From positions 248,001 to 312,000 of the forward strand of contig OX044355.1 of assembly GCA_943846595.1 (NCBI GenBank): a stretch of 64,000 nucleotides of DNA, written 5' to 3'. The position numbers and the translations under genes were made by a program. The notes beneath the pieces were generated by a model that did no database searches, was not told the DNA's origin, and saw only the letters and a list, made by a program, of their open reading frames with translations. Below are positions 26,404 through 34,229 of this stretch, in pieces. How positions within the stretch are numbered: the stretch's first letter is position 1; every line of letters begins with the position of its first letter. The stretch is from an uncultured Polaribacter sp. Lineage in GTDB: Bacteria > Bacteroidota > Bacteroidia > Flavobacteriales > Flavobacteriaceae.

Positions 26404-26432
26404 ATTATTACTATTGAATTAATAGTAATAAT
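26404..26432. promoter_or_regulatory. Perfect 12 bp inverted repeat between tlpA-like and hxlR genes
   Basis: ATTATTACTATT at 26404-26415 and AATAGTAATAAT at 26421-26432 are exact reverse complements with GAATT between. It lies 9 bp before the hxlR ATG and 57 bp before the divergent TlpA start. It is the natural candidate operator for the HxlR dimer. Confidence 0.7.
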
Positions 26433-26441
26433 CTATAAAAA

Positions 26442-26861
26442 ATGAAAAAAGAATTTCGCTCTGGTTGTCCAGTCTCGTCTTCATTAGATGTTGTAGGTGA
26501 TAAATGGTCTTTGTTAATCATCAGAGACATGCTTGTTAAGCACAAAAAGACTTTCAAGCAAATGTCTGATTCATATGAAAAGATTGCACCAAGCATTTTA
26601 TCTGCACGATTAAAATTATTAGAGTCGTATAAACTGATTTTTAAAACGAAAGCACCTGAAAACAAAAAAGAAAATATTTATTTGTTAACGGAAAAAGGGA
26701 TTCGTTTAACTCCAATAATTATTGAATTCAGCTTGTGGGGGAATTATAATATGCGAGAATTTAATGAAATAGATGACATTGAAGGCTTGAATTTAGATAA
26801 GACTCTAATTATTCAAAAAATTCAAGATAGTTATAATTCTATGTTGCTTAATTTTCGATAA
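26442..26861 (+). CDS. HxlR family transcriptional regulator
   Basis: 139 residues of winged-helix regulator: SGCPVSSSLDVVGDKWSLLIIRDML with the usual N-terminal Cys (Cys9), FKQMSDSYEKIAPSILSARLKLLE as recognition unit, and a wing before LTEKGIRLTPII. It is divergent from the TlpA-like thiol protein and probably controls it and itself through the inverted repeat between them. A thiol- or electrophile-responsive role is inferred. Confidence 0.9.
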   Translation: MKKEFRSGCPVSSSLDVVGDKWSLLIIRDMLVKHKKTFKQMSDSYEKIAPSILSARLKLLESYKLIFKTKAPENKKENIYLLTEKGIRLTPIIIEFSLWGNYNMREFNEIDDIEGLNLDKTLIIQKIQDSYNSMLLNFR

Positions 26862-26972
26862 TGCTTCTCTTAAATGACATTATACTTTTTCAATACTATT
26901 TTGAAATGGTCTAATAATCGCTGGAAGATTATCTCTTAATCTTTGAGGGTGTTTGAACGCAGTCTTTTAATT

Positions 26973-27118
26973 AAAAAACGGCTACACTATAATAGTATAA
27001 CCGTTTTATTGTTTTAGTAGACAACTCTATTGAAATATCGAACATCAGTATCACAGCAAGAGATTTAATTGATACTTATCATTTAATGACTTTAATTTTG
27101 CAATATTCAGATAGTTGA
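26973..27118 (+). repeat. tRNA-island boundary repeat U3
   Basis: The hairpin ACGGCTACACTATAATAG... / TATAACCGT (26973-27010) is followed by TTTTAGTAG and a tail frame at 27017-27118 (VDNSIEISNISITARD, LIDTYHLMTLIL, stop). The hairpin matches the terminator left of attL at 30170-30210. Confidence 0.75.
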
Positions 27119-27147
27119 AAATTGATTACCAATTTATGGATATAGAA

Positions 27148-27849
27148 TTACTTTGAAACTTTCAAGGTTACTTTTGAAGAATTAAAATCGGTTTCGTCGA
27201 TATGGCCTAACACTTTACGATCATCGGAAATAAAGTGTGCGTGAAAGAAACTGTCGTGGTGCGTAAAAACAGCCTTATGATTTCGAGAAAAGAAGCCAAT
27301 CAAAGATCCACTAATATTTTTGAAATCATATTGAGTCAATCCTTGGTGCGCTTCATCTGGGGATGACACTTTCTTGCCCTCGGGAAGATTCACACTGTGA
27401 AGTTTTATGTTATCAAATAAACCATCGATACGTAATAATAGTGGTTGATCATAATCTTTGTACACTGAATTAATATATTCCTCAAGCTCCTTTAACGTAA
27501 AATTTTCACGATTGAATTCAATAACTTTTAAATCACTATTTGTGCTGTATACAAAAAAGGGAGCCCTGACTGAGGGGATTTTAATTGTCTGATGAGAAAC
27601 ACTGTCAATAACCTTCGATACAAATGTCTGTCCTTCAAATACTACTATTTCTCCTTTCAAAAACTCAATAGGTCCTATTCCATAGGTTTTTTTGTTATTT
27701 AATGAATCTGTTGCAATCTTACCTTTTAAATCTCCTTTCCACATGACATCTCTCATTTCACCAACAACCTTGATAGAAGAAGTGTTAGTCGATTTGGTAC
27801 ACGAGACAAACAGAAGCACGGAAAAGATGTAAATAATATTTTTTAACAT
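27148..27849 (-). CDS. Acetolactate decarboxylase-family lipoprotein
   Basis: 233 residues. A lipoprotein signal (FSVLLFVSCTK) is followed by a BudA-type fold. IGPIEFLKGEIVVFEGQTFVS resembles the 'fundamental' loop of acetolactate decarboxylases. HHDSFFHAHFISDDRKVLGHI supplies the three zinc-binding histidines near the C-terminus. BudA turns acetolactate into acetoin; a lipidated, exported copy is unusual and its substrate may differ. Single cassette between U3 and U4. Confidence 0.75.
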   Translation of the reverse strand: MLKNIIYIFSVLLFVSCTKSTNTSSIKVVGEMRDVMWKGDLKGKIATDSLNNKKTYGIGPIEFLKGEIVVFEGQTFVSKVIDSVSHQTIKIPSVRAPFFVYSTNSDLKVIEFNRENFTLKELEEYINSVYKDYDQPLLLRIDGLFDNIKLHSVNLPEGKKVSSPDEAHQGLTQYDFKNISGSLIGFFSRNHKAVFTHHDSFFHAHFISDDRKVLGHIDETDFNSSKVTLKVSK

Positions 27850-27860
27850 GCTGTAAAAAT

Positions 27861-28059
27861 AAAAAAACGGCTACACTTTATAAGAGTATAACCGTTTTAT
27901 TTTTATAGTAGATAACTCTGTTGAAATATCGAACATAAGTCTAACGCCAAGGGATTTAATAGACACCCATCACATAATGACTCTTATTATGAAAAGTTAA
28001 AATTAAGTTTTACACCAAGAGATTCTCTTCAAGATTATAATTTAATGTCGTCAAATTAA
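27861..28059 (+). repeat. tRNA-island boundary repeat U4 with two tails
   Basis: The hairpin (27861-27899) is followed by TATAGTAG, then tail 1 at 27908-28000 (VDNSVEISNISLTPRD, LIDTHHIMTLIMKS, stop) and tail 2 at 28000-28059 (KLSFTPRDSLQDYNLMSSN, stop). Tail 1 differs from U5 by nine bases, seven of them at third codon positions. Confidence 0.75.
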
Positions 28060-28061
28060 TC

Positions 28062-28069
28062 TATTTTTG
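28062..28069 (+). promoter_or_regulatory. -7 box directly before the DUF2306 gene
   Basis: TATTTTTG, a full TAnnTTTG match, ends 6 bp before the ATG at 28076, so the transcript would have almost no leader. Confidence 0.55.
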
Positions 28070-28075
28070 AAATCC

Positions 28076-28462
28076 ATGTATGAACTACTAAGAACAATTC
28101 ATTTAATTGCAGTAACTCCTTGTTTAATTATAGGAGCATATTTAATTTATTTTTCAACTAAGGGCTCTGGAAATCATATAAATATTGGTTGGGCATATAT
28201 GATTTTAATGTTTTTTCAAGCAGGGATATCTCTTTTTATGGAGGCAAGAGTGGGACCTCAATTTTTAAATCATTTTGGATGGATCCATCTACTAAGTATT
28301 CTGACTATATACACCGTACCAAAGAGCATCTATTATATAAAGAAGGGTGATATCAAAGGTCATTCAAGATCAATGATTATACTATTTTGGGCCGGTTTAA
28401 TAATAGCAGGAGGTTTTACACTTGTTCCTGGAAGGTATCTATACAATGTCTTTTTTACATAA
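28076..28462 (+). CDS. DUF2306 membrane protein
   Basis: 128 residues with four hydrophobic helices. The histidine-containing motifs TIHLIAVTPCLIIGAYLIY and KGHSRSMIILFWAGLIIAGGFTLVPGR are typical of DUF2306, a family of uncharacterised small membrane proteins. The ATG at 28076 is preferred to the TTG at 28067 because the TTG lies in the -7 box. Sole gene between boundaries U4 and U5. Confidence 0.75.
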   Translation: MYELLRTIHLIAVTPCLIIGAYLIYFSTKGSGNHINIGWAYMILMFFQAGISLFMEARVGPQFLNHFGWIHLLSILTIYTVPKSIYYIKKGDIKGHSRSMIILFWAGLIIAGGFTLVPGRYLYNVFFT

Positions 28463-28682
28463 AAAACGGTTACACTTTATAAAAGTATAACCGTTTTATT
28501 GTTTTAGTAGATAACTCTATCGAAATATCGAACATTAGTCTAACTCCAAAAGACTTAATTGACACTCATCACATAATGACTCTTATTATGAAAAGTTAAA
28601 ATTAAGTTTTACACCAAGAGATTTTAACGATACTCTAAATCAGATAGAATTACTGATTCTTAAAAATTTATCAAATTATTAA
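28461..28682 (+). repeat. tRNA-island boundary repeat U5 with two tails
   Basis: The hairpin (28461-28500) is followed by TTTTAGTAG, tail 1 at 28507-28599 (VDNSIEISNISLTPKD, LIDTHHIMTLIMKS, stop) and tail 2 at 28599-28682 (KLSFTPRDFNDTLNQ, LSNY, stop). Confidence 0.75.
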
Positions 28683-28683
28683 A

Positions 28684-28729
28684 TGTAACGTTTGCGTATC
28701 ATAAAAATAAATGTTACGTTTGCGTTACA
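28684..28729. promoter_or_regulatory. Two TGTAA-N8-TTACA-like operators over a -7 box
   Basis: TGTAA-CGTTTGCG-TATCA (28684-28701) and TGTTA-CGTTTGCG-TTACA (28712-28729) are near-identical. The second contains TACGTTTG (28715-28722), a TAnnTTTG -7 match. They precede a membrane-protein/XRE gene pair. The same operator form occurs before the second such pair (30094-30155). Confidence 0.7.
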
Positions 28730-28747
28730 TTAATAAAAAAATAAATT

Positions 28748-29143
28748 ATGGATCAAAATATTATTATACCTATTACTGGAATGCTAACCGGAATCATAAT
28801 TCCACTCGCTGTATTTTTCTGGCTCTATAAAGAAAGTAAGGACAAGAATAAAACTATAATAGAGATTTCCAAGCATTTAGATGACAATTCAAAATTAGAT
28901 GAATTACTAAGTATTTTTGATGAAAGAAAAAAGGAGCCAATAGATTATCGTAGAAACGGAGTCATCACAATTTTTGTTGGTATTGGTCTATACCTTCTTG
29001 GATATTATGCAATTGGTAATATACTAAAAGGTGTTGGTGCTTTGGTTGGATTAATTGGAATCGGAACAATGATTGCAGGATACCTCTATCCAAATACTGG
29101 TAAAGAATTAACTGATGCCGTTGAAAAATATGAAAAGGAATAA
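28748..29143 (+). CDS. DUF6249-like membrane protein paired with an XRE regulator
   Basis: 131 residues: an N-terminal helix (IIIPITGMLTGIIIPLAVFFWLYKE), a charged middle with LDELLSIFDERKKE, and two further helices (VITIFVGIGLYLLGYY, GALVGLIGIGTMIAGYLY). It resembles DUF6249 proteins; function is unknown. Its stop is 2 bp from the XRE gene start, so they form an operon under the TGTAA-N8-TTACA operators. Confidence 0.65.
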   Translation: MDQNIIIPITGMLTGIIIPLAVFFWLYKESKDKNKTIIEISKHLDDNSKLDELLSIFDERKKEPIDYRRNGVITIFVGIGLYLLGYYAIGNILKGVGALVGLIGIGTMIAGYLYPNTGKELTDAVEKYEKE

Positions 29144-29145
29144 TT

Positions 29146-29358
29146 ATGGGCAGGAACCATTCAAAACTTTTAAATAATTTAGAACAACTGAGGAAGTCAT
29201 GTGGTTTAACTCAGCAAGAATTATCTATAAAAGCGGAGGTATCAAGAAAGAGTATTAATGCTATAGAAAATGGAGTATATGTTCCATCTACCGTATTAGC
29301 ATTGAAAATTTCAAAGACTTTAAATTGTTCAGTTGAAGATTTGTTCATACTTCCTTAA
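29146..29358 (+). CDS. XRE-family helix-turn-helix regulator (YgzD-like)
   Basis: 70 residues, almost only an HTH domain: LEQLRKSCGLTQQELSIKAEVSRKSINAIENGVYVPSTVLALKISKTLNCSVEDLF. Small regulators like this repress their own two-gene operons with membrane proteins. It probably binds the two repeats at 28684-28729. Second gene of the cassette between U5 and U6. Confidence 0.9.
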   Translation: MGRNHSKLLNNLEQLRKSCGLTQQELSIKAEVSRKSINAIENGVYVPSTVLALKISKTLNCSVEDLFILP

Positions 29359-29380
29359 TTGAATAACCCTCGTTAGTAAT

Positions 29381-29515
29381 AAAAAAAACGGTTATACTTT
29401 ATAAAAGTATAACCGTTTTATTGTTTTAGTAGATAACTCATTCGAAATATCGAACTTAAGTTTTACCCCAGTAGAGTTCTTGGAAGTTAATAAATCAATT
29501 CAATTAATTATTTAG
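29381..29515 (+). repeat. tRNA-island boundary repeat U6
   Basis: The hairpin ACGGTTATACTTT.../...AAAGTATAACCGT (29381-29422) is followed by TTTTAGTAG and a tail frame at 29429-29515 (VDNSFEISNLSFTPVEF, stop), which runs into the end of the convergent XRE gene. Confidence 0.75.
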
Positions 29516-29708
29516 ATCCCTCAAAAAAGAAGAGTTCCTCAATAGCTATCTTAAATAACTTTGACATCTTAAATGCTGTGGGTAAACTTGGATCAAATTT
29601 TTCTTTTTCAATCGCATTTATCGCTTGACGTGAAATACCAATTAAGTTGGCTAATTCTTCTTGTGTTAATTTTTGATTTTTCCTTAATTCCTTTAGTTTA
29701 TTTTTCAT
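29508..29708 (-). CDS. XRE-family helix-turn-helix regulator (YgzD-like)
   Basis: 66 residues: LKELRKNQKLTQEELANLIGISRQAINAIEKEKFDPSLPTAFKMSKLFKIAIEELF. It is another free-standing HTH repressor, similar in layout to the one at 29146. The start overlaps the stop of the membrane protein gene (ATGA type), so both are translated together. Likely binds the two TGTAA-N8-TTACA sites upstream of that gene. Confidence 0.9.
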   Translation of the reverse strand: MKNKLKELRKNQKLTQEELANLIGISRQAINAIEKEKFDPSLPTAFKMSKLFKIAIEELFFFEGSK

Positions 29709-30085
29709 CGAAATCTTCTTGAATTAACGATATTGGCAATAATGTATGAAAGTGAAATAAACATCAATAGATATTCGAATTCAGGTTCCTTCCCAATAAT
29801 TCCAAAATCAAAAGACACTTCATATGTTAGACCAACTATTACTGTTAAACCCAATGTAATGGCCATTGTTTCAAATTGAATTCTCTTTTGTAATTCGTCA
29901 TAAGTCTTAAATAAATTTTTATAAGCGATTATCATACCTACTCCAACAGCAAAATTTATTATTAATCCTATTATAGTGTATATTTTATTATCCCAAAGTG
30001 AGTTTTCTGCACCTGTTAAAATACCTAAACTTACTACCCATGCTAATGTCCATACCAGCAAAATTTTATTTTGTTTTTTTTTCAT
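29705..30085 (-). CDS. Small membrane protein paired with an XRE regulator
   Basis: 126 residues with four hydrophobic helices. The loop KTYDELQKRIQFETMAITLGLTV is a motif I know from small membrane proteins encoded beside YgzD-like regulators. Function unknown. First gene of a two-gene minus-strand operon that fills the cassette between U6 and the attL repeat. Confidence 0.7.
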   Translation of the reverse strand: MKKKQNKILLVWTLAWVVSLGILTGAENSLWDNKIYTIIGLIINFAVGVGMIIAYKNLFKTYDELQKRIQFETMAITLGLTVIVGLTYEVSFDFGIIGKEPEFEYLLMFISLSYIIANIVNSRRFR

Positions 30086-30093
30086 AATATTAT

Positions 30094-30155
30094 TTTGTAA
30101 TGTTTACTTTACAAATATATGAAAAAATAATTAAATGTAAGGTTTTATTTACATT
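30094..30155. promoter_or_regulatory. Two TGTAA-N8-TTACA operators of the second membrane/XRE pair
   Basis: TTTGTAA-N8-TTACAAA (30094-30115, 7 bp arms) and ATGTAA-N8-TTACAT (30134-30155, 6 bp arms) are perfect inverted repeats with equal spacing. A minus-strand -7 box (TATATTTG read on that strand, 30112-30119) overlaps the first. This is a classical self-repression layout. Confidence 0.75.
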
Positions 30156-30169
30156 AAATGTGTATTCAT

Positions 30170-30210
30170 AAAAAAACGGTCACACTATATAATAGTATAA
30201 CCGTTTTATT
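30170..30210 (-). terminator. tRNA-type terminator left of attL (boundary U7)
   Basis: A hairpin with ACGGTCACACTAT / ATAGTATAACCGT arms ends in a T run on the minus strand, directly downstream of the tRNA 3'-end copy. It is the same hairpin family as in U3-U6, showing that those units descend from a tRNA terminator. Confidence 0.75.
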
Positions 30211-30213
30211 GTT

Positions 30214-30290
<77 letters not shown>

Positions 30291-30321
30291 ATTCAACTAG
30301 TTACCTATTGTATATTTTTCT

Positions 30322-30341
30322 CTGCCAGTAATCACTGCCAG
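30322..30341. repeat. CTGCCAG direct repeats near attL (putative integrase arm sites)
   Basis: CTGCCAG occurs at 30322-30328 and 30335-30341, 13 bp apart. The same 7-mer occurs twice, and once inverted, near the other end of the element. Confidence 0.55.
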
Positions 30342-30342
30342 A

Positions 30343-31386
30343 ATGAACCACTTTAAAGTGTCTATTGGATACTCCAAATCTAAGCCAATTATTATAGTTT
30401 ACTACAACCAAATGCGTCACCGTTATTGGAATGGAAAAGCTATTAATGTTAATTTAAAATCTGTTGAAAACGCTACTTTACTAAAAGCAGCATTTGAATT
30501 AAAACTATTAAAAGGGTGGAAACCAAAACCAAAAGAGATAAAGGTAAAACCAAAACCCCTTACAGTAATTCAAGCATTAGAGAGAGGCGTGCAAACTAAG
30601 ACAGCTCAAAGTTGTTCTGAACGCTTTATCAAAGATGCTAAAAGAGTTGTTACTCTATGGAGACGCTATGAGAGTGAACAACAAATAAAGAGCCTTACAC
30701 TTGATAATTTACAACCCTCACACATTAGAAACTTTTTGGTTAGACCAAACTGGAGCCCAAAGACACAAAGAACTGTAAAAAGCACTCTAAGTCCTTTATT
30801 AAAGGAGTTTAAACCCAATTTAATACAAAGTGTAAAACTAAAAAAACCAATATCTACACTACACAAACCAATTGATAAGATTAATGAGATTCTTATTCAC
30901 ATCAAAGAATACAACAGTCATTTACATCTTTGTTGCCTTATGACTTACGGATGCTTGTTAAGGCCTCATAGGGAGATAAGAGAACTTACTTGGGGAGACT
31001 TTTCTGAAGACCTTAAATACATTCATTTATCAGGTAATAGAAATAAATCTGGAAGGAATAGAATTGTTCCTGTACCCTATTATGTTAGAGATATTCTTGT
31101 AAAAGGAGAACCTCATCATAATATCTTTTCTGGAAGACAGCAACCTTTAAATCAAGACTATTTTAAGACACTTTGGGGACGTTTTAAGAGGGTTTCTAAA
31201 CTGCTTGAACAAGACCAAACACTCTACTCATTTAGACATTCTGGGGCTATAGAAATCTTCAAACGTACAGGCTCAATAACCAAGCTACAGAAAGCTATGG
31301 GGCATTCGTCTATTAATGTTAGTCTGACCTATTTACGTGGTTTAGAAATAGCAGAACTGAAAGAAGAGGATATGCCCATGGTTTAG
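30343..31386 (+). CDS. Tyrosine recombinase (integrase) of the tRNA-fMet element
   Basis: 347 residues. The N-terminal arm-binding and core-binding parts (1-175) are followed by the catalytic domain with Arg207 (LLRPHREI), Lys235, Tyr295-x-x-Arg298 (YSFRHS; the usual first His is Tyr), His321 (MGHSSIN) and nucleophile Tyr330 (LTYLRG). It cuts and rejoins the tRNA-fMet attachment site. The gene starts 56 bp inside attL and may overlap arm sites. A decayed relative's C-terminus lies at 23589. Confidence 0.95.
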   Translation: MNHFKVSIGYSKSKPIIIVYYNQMRHRYWNGKAINVNLKSVENATLLKAAFELKLLKGWKPKPKEIKVKPKPLTVIQALERGVQTKTAQSCSERFIKDAKRVVTLWRRYESEQQIKSLTLDNLQPSHIRNFLVRPNWSPKTQRTVKSTLSPLLKEFKPNLIQSVKLKKPISTLHKPIDKINEILIHIKEYNSHLHLCCLMTYGCLLRPHREIRELTWGDFSEDLKYIHLSGNRNKSGRNRIVPVPYYVRDILVKGEPHHNIFSGRQQPLNQDYFKTLWGRFKRVSKLLEQDQTLYSFRHSGAIEIFKRTGSITKLQKAMGHSSINVSLTYLRGLEIAELKEEDMPMV

Positions 31387-31409
31387 TATTTAGAATCTTA
31401 GACTAGAGA

Positions 31410-32570
31410 TTAACTGCACATATTTACTATCAAAACAAGTTTTAAGTAAACTTTTTGTTTTAACGTATTTACATTTTTATTCATTTGGAGTGCTTTCTTA
31501 GCGTATCTACAAGAATATCTAGAATATTTTTTAGACTTTCGCATGTTTAATGATGCTAATGCATAAGACCATACAATTGCGTTAGAGTTAGGTTTTGAGA
31601 ACGAGGAAAGGTGTTTATAATCATCACCTGATTCCATCAATTCTATAGCTTTTACATAGCTTAAAACAGCCTCATCATTTTTACCTAATAGATGATATAT
31701 ATTTCCAAGGGAGAAGTGTGCTCTGCTATTATTTGGGGTTAGTATTATCTGAAATTTAAAGTCCTTGAGTGCTAAATTATTTTTCCCCGAGGTATAATAT
31801 GCTTCCCCTCTGTTATGATAAATATATGGCTGAATTTGATTGTTTGAAATCAAGTAATTATAAATATCAATAGCCTCCTTATTACGGTTTTCATTTAAAA
31901 GTTCAGTAGCTTTATAAAAAAGTTCTTCAGCCTTATCAGCATTACTTTTTGTATAAATACTTTCACTGGATTTAGCTTTATTAAAACCCTGCTTTGCGGC
32001 TAGCACTCTCTTATCTCTATTTGGGTGGGTTGAATAAGTATCATCTGAATTACTTCCTTGGCTAACTGCTGCTATGGTTTGATTGAGACTAGCTCCTAAT
32101 TTTGATAAGACAAAACCAGCAAACCTATCTGACTCTAATTCCTGTAAACGCCTTTCATACAGGCTTATTTTTTTTGTTCCAAAAGCATCAATATCAACTA
32201 CATGTCCGTTTATATGATGCCCAACTTCGTGAGCAAGAACAAAAAATTTAATCCAAAATTCTCCTCTAGATATATTATTTATAAACACTGGATCATAAAA
32301 AATATACCTTATACCACTCATTTGCAAAGCAACAGCATTACTTATGTTGCTACATGGCTTTAAGACAAATCTTTTTTCAGCTCCAATTGTACTTAAAATT
32401 AGATCAAGAGCGGTATCAGCTTCCTTATTTGAGCTGAAAGAGCTAGCCTGAACATAGTTACATACTTTTACATGGTTAATTTCATTCCCGTAATCTAATG
32501 TACTTTGTGATAAACTAAATTGTGGGATGATTAGAGCTATAATAAAAATAATGGGTGAAGCATTTCTCAT
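31410..32570 (-). CDS. M48-type metalloprotease with TPR repeats
   Basis: 386 residues: signal peptide (IIFIALIIPQFSLSQ), an M48 domain with the zinc motif HEVGHHINGH at ~115-124 and a later ELESDRFAGF that supplies the third ligand. Tetratricopeptide repeats follow (~215-330: YHNRGEAYYTSGKNNLALKDF and SRAHFSLGNIYHLLGKNDEA). The layout is BepA-like, an outer-membrane quality-control protease; here the cargo copy has a short cysteine-containing tail. Predicted periplasmic. It lies convergent to the integrase. Confidence 0.85.
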   Translation of the reverse strand: MRNASPIIFIIALIIPQFSLSQSTLDYGNEINHVKVCNYVQASSFSSNKEADTALDLILSTIGAEKRFVLKPCSNISNAVALQMSGIRYIFYDPVFINNISRGEFWIKFFVLAHEVGHHINGHVVDIDAFGTKKISLYERRLQELESDRFAGFVLSKLGASLNQTIAAVSQGSNSDDTYSTHPNRDKRVLAAKQGFNKAKSSESIYTKSNADKAEELFYKATELLNENRNKEAIDIYNYLISNNQIQPYIYHNRGEAYYTSGKNNLALKDFKFQIILTPNNSRAHFSLGNIYHLLGKNDEAVLSYVKAIELMESGDDYKHLSSFSKPNSNAIVWSYALASLNMRKSKKYSRYSCRYAKKALQMNKNVNTLKQKVYLKLVLIVNMCS

Positions 32571-32660
32571 GGTTCAAATATAAGTTTAATATATTTAAGA
32601 TGCTTAGGAGTAAGGGAGTTAGAGGTTGCAGACATGCCTATGTTTTAGGTTTCTTGAAAA

Positions 32661-32963
32661 CTAATCTTTTATTAAATATGCTCCAGCTAAGGCCATTAGA
32701 CCAATGTATATTGGTAGAGCAGATGTATATCCACCGCCTCCATCATTATAATCAACTGTACCCCTCCAGGTACTGCCAAAATTTTCCATTTGAACTCTAG
32801 ACTCAATAAATGGATTATCATATGGACTATCGTTATTTAAGAAATCTCCAAAAACAGTAATTAATGAGAAGGATATGACTGACCAAATTGCTGGAAGTAA
32901 TAATGCTAAACCTATTTTTTTCCTAATAGGACTCTTTTTAAGTTTATTGAAATATTTTTTCAT
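32661..32963 (-). CDS. Small membrane protein in the integrative element
   Basis: 100 residues with two hydrophobic segments: KKIGLALLLPAIWSVISFSLITVF near the start and ALPIYIGLMALAGAYLI at the end. Between them is a polar loop containing DYNDGGGGYT. No family recognised. It is divergent from the gene at 33017 and lies upstream of the M48 protease on the same strand. Confidence 0.55.
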   Translation of the reverse strand: MKKYFNKLKKSPIRKKIGLALLLPAIWSVISFSLITVFGDFLNNDSPYDNPFIESRVQMENFGSTWRGTVDYNDGGGGYTSALPIYIGLMALAGAYLIKD

Positions 32964-33016
32964 CCTTTTTAAATTTTAATTAATGGTAATTTATTTATTT
33001 TAACTAAATTAACAAA

Positions 33017-33706
33017 ATGTGGACCTATTTATTTGGTAGTATAGAACTATTTTCCAACCACAAAAGCTTTAGCTTATGGGTGGACACTACAAGAAACTTG
33101 TGGCTGCTACTGCATTTTAAAGATTTGGAAATTAAAAATAAAACATTAATTTATCAGGTCAACAATGGCTATAGACAGCGTAAAAACACAGTGCATCCTC
33201 AAAGGAAGATGCAGAAAAAGCATAAGAATACAGCAGAACTTTTAGACTACCTAAACACTAAGTCTTATGACATCAGGCAACTAGAAATTGAGTTTACCAA
33301 TGGATGGAAAATCAAGCAAAGACCTTTTATTCAATTATGTTTTTATACAAACTCAACTTCTGAAAGAGATGATCTAATTCATAAATTATTGACTGCTGCT
33401 GGTCAAGGGCCTATTGATGTCTCTAATTTAGAGCCAAATTTTAGTTATTCTTTTATAGGGTATAGTGAGCTAGTTAAGATAGACATAGATGGGCTACCCT
33501 TACCTGATGAATTTTGGCCTGAAGAAGAAGTGAATGCATGGAAAGAGGCGGTATGGAAAACTGAAAAAGAGGAAGCATTAAAACTAGAAAACACATCAGA
33601 ACATGAATCTAGTAAAGAAGATGATACTTTCATAAGCACCATGAATATTTCCAAAGATTTATTTAGCAACAAACTAAAAGACTGGACAGATGGAGATCCT
33701 TTTTAG
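33017..33706 (+). CDS. Unknown soluble protein of the integrative element
   Basis: 229 residues without signal peptide or membrane helix. The first ~100 residues are basic, the last ~70 very acidic (EDDTFISTMN, EEEVNAWKEAV). It contains FIQLCFYTNSTSERDDLIHKLLTAAGQGPIDVSNLEPNFSYSFIGYSEL, which has the look of a folded alpha/beta domain. I cannot name a family. 13 bp before the lipoprotein gene, so the two are probably one operon. Confidence 0.6.
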   Translation: MWTYLFGSIELFSNHKSFSLWVDTTRNLWLLLHFKDLEIKNKTLIYQVNNGYRQRKNTVHPQRKMQKKHKNTAELLDYLNTKSYDIRQLEIEFTNGWKIKQRPFIQLCFYTNSTSERDDLIHKLLTAAGQGPIDVSNLEPNFSYSFIGYSELVKIDIDGLPLPDEFWPEEEVNAWKEAVWKTEKEEALKLENTSEHESSKEDDTFISTMNISKDLFSNKLKDWTDGDPF

Positions 33707-33719
33707 AATAAAACATTAA

Positions 33720-34220
33720 ATGAAAATTATTAAAATTATACTATTTATTTTACTCTTTGTAGGGTGTAGTAAAACCAATAATATTTTGATTGTCAGAGCA
33801 AAATCCAACTCTGTTGATTGTCACATGTGTCCTGGTTATATTATAGTTCAAAAAGGCATACAGAAAGATACCTTAAAAATGGGTAGCTGGGGTTCTCCAC
33901 CAAATTTTAACCAATTTAAAGCTAATGGAAGGGATTATATTGCTTTTGAATCTTCATATTTTTCAGGTGGAATTAATGAGTCTAGCATGTCTATTTTGTC
34001 TCTTAATGAAGATAATTACCTCAAGGTTGTGTTTGACACACTTGTTAGTGATGTCCGTATAAATGAATTAAATACACAAAGACAAGAAATTGAGTTTACA
34101 GTCCCTGATACATTAATAATTAACCAACATGTTGAAAGCTATAACCACATAGATGAAGGAAGTGTTCACAATGACTTTAACAAAGAAATTATTATTTTAA
34201 ATAAACATCTACAGAAGTAA
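33720..34220 (+). CDS. Lipoprotein of unknown function in the integrative element
   Basis: 166 residues with a lipoprotein signal (IILFILLFVGCSKT, Cys16). The mature part has a CHMCPGY motif and strands, e.g. GRDYIAFESSYFSGG. No known family. It directly precedes the long non-coding segment. Confidence 0.6.
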   Translation: MKIIKIILFILLFVGCSKTNNILIVRAKSNSVDCHMCPGYIIVQKGIQKDTLKMGSWGSPPNFNQFKANGRDYIAFESSYFSGGINESSMSILSLNEDNYLKVVFDTLVSDVRINELNTQRQEIEFTVPDTLIINQHVESYNHIDEGSVHNDFNKEIIILNKHLQK

Positions 34221-34229
34221 GTTTATTTT

